Shown in pieces: positions 5,676-9,294 of a DNA stretch of 9,294 bases. The position numbers were made by a program, and so were the translations under genes. Source of the stretch: Candidatus Aminicenantota bacterium (lineage in GTDB: Bacteria; Acidobacteriota; Aminicenantia; Aminicenantales; Aminicenantaceae). The stretch lies in contig JAFGNQ010000321.1 in the NCBI GenBank assembly GCA_016926925.1, positions 1 through 9,294 on the forward strand. Reading direction: 5' to 3'. The notes beneath the pieces are model-generated. The model was not told the origin of the DNA, searched no databases, and saw nothing but the letters and a program-made list of their open reading frames with translations. Within the stretch, counting starts at the first letter, position 1. Every line of letters starts with the position of its first letter.

Positions 5676-5714
5676 ATGAATAATTCAGGCTTCCATTTTA
5701 GAGGTAAGAACGCG

Positions 5715-5720
5715 TATAAT
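5715..5720 (+). promoter_or_regulatory. Consensus -10 box ahead of the beta-barrel gene
   Basis: A perfect TATAAT lies 15 bp before the ATG at 5736. No good -35 box is found at 16-18 bp upstream (TTCCAT or similar), so an activator or extended contact might be needed. The implied leader is about 9 nt, as short as that of purM. Confidence 0.4.
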
Positions 5721-5735
5721 TCAACCAAGCGGACA

Positions 5736-6389
5736 ATGAAACAGCACTCATCTCCATTCAAACACACTGGGGTAGCCATTTTATCGGCGCTCGCCCTCCT
5801 GATGCTGGCGCAGAATTCAGAAGCTCAAAAATTCCAACTCACCCTATTCGGGGGAACCCAGCATGTTTTCGCGTACGGTGCAAATGAGGACTATGTTTTG
5901 GGGGAGAATGATTTTCCCGTCACTCCCGCACATACCCCCATGGCGTTCGGGACATCTGTCGCCTTCTTTGTTACGAAAAATTTGGGATTGGAAGCGGACG
6001 CTCGATATGTGCTGTCCTCAAAGGTAAAGCTCACCGATCCTTCGGATCAGGATACCGTCGAGCTGGATACGGCCAAGCATTACTCCCTGACATTGAATTT
6101 GATCTGCCGGTTTTCGATCGGGAATTTGAAACCCTATCTTGTTGCCGGCGGGGGAATCGATAGGATCCAGACGAAGGAGGCAACTTATTTTTCTGCATAT
6201 GGATTTGAGATTGCGGTAGAAGCCCCTGAGTCCAAGGTAGATCCCATGGCCGATTTCGGAGCGGGTTTGGTTTATTTCATCACCGACAGACTGGGAATTC
6301 GACTGGATGTCCGCTATGCCGTGATTTTTGCCGACCCCGATAAGATCGCCAGCTTGAATTCCGTATTGGGAGTCACTGTTCGTTTCTGA
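5736..6389 (+). CDS. Outer-membrane beta-barrel protein
   Basis: A 217-residue protein with a clear signal peptide: [10 protein letters not shown] basic region, [15 protein letters not shown] core, likely cleavage after SEA at residue 30. The mature part shows amphipathic strands and turns typical of small 8-stranded OmpA/OmpW-like barrels: [97 protein letters not shown]. It ends in LGVTVRF, with the C-terminal Phe recognised by the barrel assembly machinery. A ligand or role cannot be assigned. In-frame ATGs at 5634 and 5676 would put a long non-signal extension in front and overlap the terminator-like hairpin, so 5736 is preferred, although its ribosome site is weak. The flavin reductase gene follows after 50 bp. 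Confidence 0.85.
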   Translation: MKQHSSPFKHTGVAILSALALLMLAQNSEAQKFQLTLFGGTQHVFAYGANEDYVLGENDFPVTPAHTPMAFGTSVAFFVTKNLGLEADARYVLSSKVKLTDPSDQDTVELDTAKHYSLTLNLICRFSIGNLKPYLVAGGGIDRIQTKEATYFSAYGFEIAVEAPESKVDPMADFGAGLVYFITDRLGIRLDVRYAVIFADPDKIASLNSVLGVTVRF

Positions 6390-6421
6390 ATCGGCGCAAA
6401 GCCGTACAGAAAATCCGATTC
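6388..6421 (+). repeat. Intercistronic inverted repeat
   Basis: GAATCGG (6388-6394) overlaps the barrel-gene stop and pairs perfectly with CCGATTC (6415-6421), just before the AGGAG of the next gene. An inner CGGC-GCAAA-GCCG (6392-6404) hairpin competes with it. There is no T-run. It could protect or process the mRNA, or tune expression of the downstream gene. Confidence 0.45.
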
Positions 6422-6439
6422 GCTTGCAGGAGAAACGGG

Positions 6440-7015
6440 ATGAAGACATCCTTAGGAGCCAAGACAATTGTCTACCCCGCACCGGTTTTTATTGTGGGGA
6501 CTTTCGACGAACATGGAAAACCGAACGTCATGACGGCCGCTTGGGGAGGAATCTGCTGCTCACGGCCGCCTTGTGTGGCTGTTTCACTCAGAAAGGCCAC
6601 CTACACCTACCGGAATATCCAGGAACGGAGAGCCTTCACCATCAACATCCCATCCGAAGCGCACGCCAAGGTGGCCGATTACTTCGGAATCGCCTCCGGG
6701 AAGACTGTGGACAAACTAGCTGCAGTCGGACTCCATTCGATAAAGAGCGACCTTGTCGATGCTCCGTACATTCAGGAATTTCTGCTTGTTCTGGAATGCC
6801 GATTGCTCCATGTCGTTGAAATCGGCCTGCACACCCAGTTTGTCGGTGAGATCCTTGACGTCAAAGCCGATCCCACGGTGCTGGACGAGTCCGGAATGCC
6901 GGACATAAAAAAAATCAAGCCGATTCTCTATGCTCCGGAAGTCAGGGACTATTACGGTGTAGGTGAGCTCATCGGAAAGGCTTTTTCTCTAGGAAAAGGC
7001 TTTCTCAAACTCTGA
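6440..7015 (+). CDS. Flavin reductase-like, FMN-binding split-barrel protein (flavoredoxin type)
   Basis: A 191-residue cytosolic protein of the flavin reductase domain family, similar in length and motifs to flavoredoxins of sulfate reducers, which bind FMN and pass electrons between ferredoxin-like donors and acceptors. Diagnostic stretches are [23 protein letters not shown] (14-36), [25 protein letters not shown] (36-60), [19 protein letters not shown] (65-83) and [17 protein letters not shown] (129-145). Four Cys occur (39, 40, 45, 120), including the CC-x4-C cluster near the flavin site. A good ribosome site AGGAG (6428-6432) precedes the ATG. It may be co-transcribed with the barrel gene 50 bp upstream. 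Physiological partner unknown. The gene converges with the PhoU-like gene 36 bp downstream. Confidence 0.9.
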   Translation: MKTSLGAKTIVYPAPVFIVGTFDEHGKPNVMTAAWGGICCSRPPCVAVSLRKATYTYRNIQERRAFTINIPSEAHAKVADYFGIASGKTVDKLAAVGLHSIKSDLVDAPYIQEFLLVLECRLLHVVEIGLHTQFVGEILDVKADPTVLDESGMPDIKKIKPILYAPEVRDYYGVGELIGKAFSLGKGFLKL

Positions 7016-7018
7016 GCT

Positions 7019-7033
7019 CGAACGCTAAGTTCG
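7019..7033. repeat. Small hairpin between convergent genes
   Basis: CGAAC-GCTAA-GTTCG forms a 5-bp stem with a 5-nt loop between the ends of the flavin reductase and PhoU-like genes. Without a T-run on either side it is only a possible bidirectional stop. Confidence 0.3.
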
Positions 7034-7051
7034 TGGAATAAAGAGCGTCGT

Positions 7052-7738
7052 TCACCCCTCAATTTCTTCAGTGATTTGGTTGTTTTCGAATTTGTATCCG
7101 ACGAGGTGGAAAGGATTGATGACCGTCGTTAAGACGTTGGCCAGATGAGCCGCGATTCTTTTAAGATACCTGGCAAAAAGTGTGTAGACTATGGCTTCTC
7201 GCGTATTCAGTTTATTTTCCTCGAGCAAGTGGATGATCATACTGTCGGTTCTCTCTGTCACCTCCCTGTAATACTCGTAGTATTCTTTGGCTTTTGTGAC
7301 ATCCGCATTTTTGAAAACATTCAGAGAATCTTTCAGTATTTGACCAAGCTTGGATCGGATTGCGATCAGCTCCTTCGAATAGTCATTAACAGGAAGTTTC
7401 TTAGGATAGTGATGGGACAGCTCGATGATATTTTTCACGTAGTCTCCTATCCGTTCCAAATCTTTGACCACGGTAATCAAAATAAGGGACGAGCTCAAAT
7501 CCTGTTTGGGATTGATGGTTAGATGTTCCAAGACCTTTCGCCGGACTTCCTGTTCGTATATGTTGATCTTTTGATCGGTGGAATAAATTTTTGCCCGTTT
7601 GATATCCAGGTTTTCGATGAGCTCTTCCGTCGCGATATCGAAGTTCTTGGAAACGAGTACAAACATCCGCTCAGTACATTCCAAGGCTTGCTTCAATAAT
7701 CCTTCTCTTTTCCAAATGGCGAATATTTTTTTAAACAT
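7052..7738 (-). CDS. PhoU-like phosphate signalling/transport regulator
   Basis: A 228-residue, mostly helical cytosolic protein of the PhoU family, which restrains phosphate uptake and links transporters to signalling. The first helical repeat carries the family signature DLERIGDYVKNIIELS (93-108), including the E95-x3-D99 metal-binding motif. The second repeat has the matching helix (LFARYLKRIAAHLANVLTTV, 187-206), but the acidic positions are replaced (LKRIAAH instead of LERIGDH-like), so one metal cluster is probably weakened or lost. The start is supported by AGGGG 7 nt before the ATG. It lies 248 bp downstream of the Na+/phosphate cotransporter gene on the same strand. Many relatives carry PhoU fused to this transporter, so it probably acts as its separate regulatory partner. 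Some relatives are annotated as DUF47. Confidence 0.88.
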   Translation of the reverse strand: MFKKIFAIWKREGLLKQALECTERMFVLVSKNFDIATEELIENLDIKRAKIYSTDQKINIYEQEVRRKVLEHLTINPKQDLSSSLILITVVKDLERIGDYVKNIIELSHHYPKKLPVNDYSKELIAIRSKLGQILKDSLNVFKNADVTKAKEYYEYYREVTERTDSMIIHLLEENKLNTREAIVYTLFARYLKRIAAHLANVLTTVINPFHLVGYKFENNQITEEIEG

Positions 7739-7986
7739 TTCTAATCCCCTGTTTCTAGCCTATCTTATTTATTAATCCGTTACTACCCATATTTAAAAAA
7801 CTTAATTTCATCTTACCGGCATTTTTCAGCCATTGGGTGCCGACCCAACCCAACTCATGGATCTTACTGTCTTAACATTATTGCCGCCTGTTTGTGGTGG
7901 GAGGTCCCAACTCAATGGCCGCCACAGCACATCCGCCGTAATCGCAATCCGTTTATATTTCAAGCTACAAACTTAAACAAAGTCCT
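7739..7986. other. Repeat-rich spacer between transporter and PhoU-like genes
   Basis: No gene is supported in these 248 bp. They hold a perfect hairpin TTGGGT-GCCG-ACCCAA (7833-7848), a direct repeat CCCAACTCATGG (7849-7860)/CCCAACTCAATGG (7906-7918), and a stem TGTGGTGG (7893-7900) with CCGCCACA (7919-7926) enclosing the second repeat copy. None has a T-run to act as a terminator. The last 60 bp before the PhoU-like gene are A+T-rich and could hold a weak promoter. Confidence 0.5.
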
Positions 7987-9066
7987 TTATTTAAAAAATA
8001 GAAAATAAACTAACGGACTCAGGTATAAGAGAAAATAAATAATGAGAAAAACCAACGTGTTTTTTTTAGATTTGGCCGTTATTTTTGAGAAATTTTCAGC
8101 CAGCCAAATAGGGATGGATTTAAAGGGATATACGATAATAATGCCGAATACGTTAAACAGAAAATGCGTGAAAGCCACGGTGATGGCAATCGGATTCAAG
8201 GTGGCAAACGCTGCCAGCATGGCCGTCACCGTAGTTCCAACATTGGCACCTAGAGTATAAGGGAAAATTTTCCTGACGGTAAGAAGACCTGCTCCTACCA
8301 GAGGTACAATGAGAGAAGTCGTGATGGAACTGCTTTGGATAACAGCGGTTACGAAGAGTGCGAGAAGAAAGGCGGTCAAATCATTTTTAAATAAGTATTT
8401 ATCAAGAAAAACCTCGATTTTTCCCAAAACGAGCGACCTCATAATTTTTACGATATTAACAAGCGCAAAGAACAGCAGAACCAGCGCTAATATCGTTATG
8501 AGTATGGGGATCGAGATTAACCTTGTCGCATAATCTATGATGGGCTTTGTGATCAATTTCAGAGGACTTAAAAATTGAATTCCGCCAATACCAACGAAGG
8601 TATTGCTCAACACTGTGGCGGTTTTTTCCAGAATGTGAGTTGTCATTTCGATGGGGAACAGTATGACTACCGTTATGATATTGAAAAACTCATGTACGGT
8701 GGCAGCCGCAAACGCCCTCTGGAACTCATGTTTTCTCGTAACATGGCCCATTGAAACGATAGCGCTTGTGATTGTTGTTCCGATGTTGGCCCCCATAATA
8801 ATCGGGATTGCGCCCTGAAGAGTCAGCACGCCTCCTGCAACGAATCCAACGGTTATGGATGTCGTCGTCGAAGAGCTTTGGATTATGCTCGTCACCAAAA
8901 CTCCAATCAGCAGCCCAACTATAGGATTTGAAGTCGTTTTTATCAAAGCCTGGGCAAATCCTTCTCCCATGAGCTTGAATGCGACGCCCATCAACTGTAT
9001 GGAGAGGATAAAGACATAGATTGTGGCGATTAACAGAAGAAATTTTCCGATTGTTTTAAGGGGCAT
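7987..9066 (-). CDS. Na+/phosphate cotransporter, NptA/PNaS family (Na/Pi-cotransporter II-related)
   Basis: A 359-residue inner-membrane protein with about 8-10 hydrophobic helices and the inverted-repeat design of the family. The first QSSS (63-66, IIQSSSTTTSITVGFVAGGVL) and GANIGTT (92-98) are mirrored by the second QSSS (244-247, VIQSSSITTSLIVPLVGAGLL) and GANVGTT (273-279). These motifs form the sodium and phosphate sites. It should import phosphate with Na+. Unlike many bacterial members it has no C-terminal PhoU domain; it ends in a last helix (NTLVFLIIYFLLYLSPLVYFLFFK), and a separate PhoU-like gene follows. The ATG at 9064-9066 has no strong ribosome site and is preceded directly by an in-frame TAA, so no longer start exists in that frame. 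This part of the window looks A+T-richer than the purM region. No Pho box was recognised upstream. Confidence 0.93.
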   Translation of the reverse strand: MPLKTIGKFLLLIATIYVFILSIQLMGVAFKLMGEGFAQALIKTTSNPIVGLLIGVLVTSIIQSSSTTTSITVGFVAGGVLTLQGAIPIIMGANIGTTITSAIVSMGHVTRKHEFQRAFAAATVHEFFNIITVVILFPIEMTTHILEKTATVLSNTFVGIGGIQFLSPLKLITKPIIDYATRLISIPILITILALVLLFFALVNIVKIMRSLVLGKIEVFLDKYLFKNDLTAFLLALFVTAVIQSSSITTSLIVPLVGAGLLTVRKIFPYTLGANVGTTVTAMLAAFATLNPIAITVAFTHFLFNVFGIIIVYPFKSIPIWLAENFSKITAKSKKNTLVFLIIYFLLYLSPLVYFLFFK

Positions 9067-9071
9067 TTATC

Positions 9072-9092
9072 GGTTTTTTATGAATTATCCAG
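9072..9092 (+). repeat. Diverged copy of the element's right end
   Basis: These 21 bp match 5669-5688 except for one extra T and two substitutions (TGAATTATCCAG versus TGAATAATTCAG). It lies 5 bp upstream of the transporter ATG, in its likely leader. Confidence 0.4.
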
Positions 9093-9153
9093 ATTCACTG
9101 TTATTGAGTTTAAATCTTTAGCACATGTTAAAAAGATAATCAATGGATAAAGG

Positions 9154-9178
9154 CCTGAAACCTGAATAATAGCCTGAA
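9154..9178. repeat. Triple CCTGAA direct repeat
   Basis: CCTGAA occurs at 9154-9159, 9161-9166 and 9173-9178 (TTCAGG on the minus strand), about 90-110 bp upstream of the transporter start. It could be a binding-site array or a remnant of the TTCAGG-ended repeats seen elsewhere in the window. Confidence 0.35.
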
Positions 9179-9237
9179 TTTAGAAGCGATGCCAAAAAAA
9201 AGATGAAACACTCTTATGAATTCCATTGAGATTTAGC

Positions 9238-9266
9238 TTGACAGATGTCCCCAATCATGGTAATTT
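9238..9266 (+). promoter_or_regulatory. Plus-strand promoter facing a gene beyond the right edge
   Basis: Consensus TTGACA (9238-9243), 17-bp spacer, TAATTT (9261-9266, only 3 of 6 matches). The start would fall near 9273, inside the palindrome described next. The gene it drives lies outside the window. Confidence 0.55.
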
Positions 9267-9284
9267 GATTGAGCGCTCGATCAA
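9265..9284. promoter_or_regulatory. TetR-type palindromic operator
   Basis: TTGATTGAGCGCTCGATCAA is a 20-bp dyad with 9 of 10 symmetric pairs, centred on GAGC|GCTC. It overlaps the end of the -10 box and the predicted transcription start, the classic place for repression. Length and TGAGCGCTC-like core resemble TetR-family operators; the regulator itself is not in the window. Confidence 0.55.
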
Positions 9285-9294
9285 TTTTGGGAAA

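Larger units (their letters stand above)
5483..5688. mobile_element. Candidate MITE-like repeat element with structured interior
   Basis: The 206-bp segment is bounded by two identical copies of TGAATAATTCAG (5483-5494 and 5677-5688). Because the core TGAAT-A-ATTCA is itself palindromic, the ends can also be read as imperfect terminal inverted repeats: inward from the left TGAATAATTCAGAAACC, inward from the right TGAATTATTCATAAAAACC. Inside are a long imperfect hairpin (5516-5609) and a terminator-like hairpin (5626-5675). No coding sequence fills it and no target-site duplication is obvious. A non-autonomous element or a dispersed structured repeat is the best reading; its genome copy number is not visible here. 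Confidence 0.4.

Noticed and set aside
5634..5735. Upstream extension of the beta-barrel protein (ATG at 5634 or 5676)
   Set aside because: It would hide the signal peptide behind 20-34 extra residues and begin in the terminator-like hairpin or the repeat.
6424..6819. 131-residue plus-strand frame overlapping the flavin reductase
   Set aside because: Out-of-frame shadow; Arg/Cys/His-rich, with no family resemblance.
7833..7848. TTGGGT-GCCG-ACCCAA as a terminator for the transporter gene
   Set aside because: No T-run follows on the minus strand, so it is listed only as a hairpin.
1..9294. tRNA, rRNA, CRISPR array, transposase or prophage genes
   Set aside because: None seen on reading both strands; no regularly spaced repeats or conserved RNA arms were noticed.

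Overview
The window looks like a chromosomal stretch of a Gram-negative bacterium with moderate G+C content. It encodes a beta-barrel protein with a signal peptide and a C-terminal Phe, an ECF sigma/anti-sigma pair, a flavoredoxin-type flavin reductase and purM. This mix fits an anaerobic Desulfobacterota-type (former Deltaproteobacteria) genome, but the assignment is an inference from family resemblance only. No tRNA, rRNA, CRISPR array or transposase gene was seen.

Layout from left to right. (1) 1-1818, minus strand: a three-gene operon of ECF sigma factor, zinc-finger anti-sigma factor with a membrane helix and HEAT-like repeats, and an exported DUF4097-like protein that runs off the left edge. 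The genes overlap or nearly touch, and a candidate ECF-type promoter sits right at the sigma start. (2) 1819-2234: a gene-free stretch with two stem-loops. One has a 14-bp stem (including one G.U) closing a very G-rich loop. It is followed by a clear sigma-70 promoter placed unusually close to the purM start. (3) purM (plus) converges with a glutamate-racemase-like gene (minus) whose N-terminus looks like a signal peptide or anchor and which has its own TTGACA-17-TATCTT promoter. (4) Plus strand: a small DUF5654-type membrane protein and an unrecognised exported protein. (5) 5456-5735: no gene, but a compact element of about 200 bp bounded by two copies of TGAATAATTCAG. It contains a long imperfect hairpin and a terminator-like hairpin, and is a candidate MITE or structured RNA. 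(6) Plus strand: an outer-membrane beta-barrel protein, then a flavoredoxin-like flavin reductase. (7) Minus strand: a PhoU-like protein and, upstream of it, a Na+/phosphate cotransporter of the NptA type. These form a phosphate uptake pair separated by 248 bp of repeat-rich DNA. (8) The right end holds a plus-strand promoter (TTGACA, 17-bp spacer) overlapped by a near-perfect 20-bp palindrome of TetR-operator type, facing a gene outside the window.

The most interesting points are the sigma/HEAT anti-sigma/DUF4097 envelope-signalling module, the probably exported racemase-like enzyme, the 5483-5688 element and its related copies nearby, the G-rich stem-loop upstream of purM, and the operator at the right edge.
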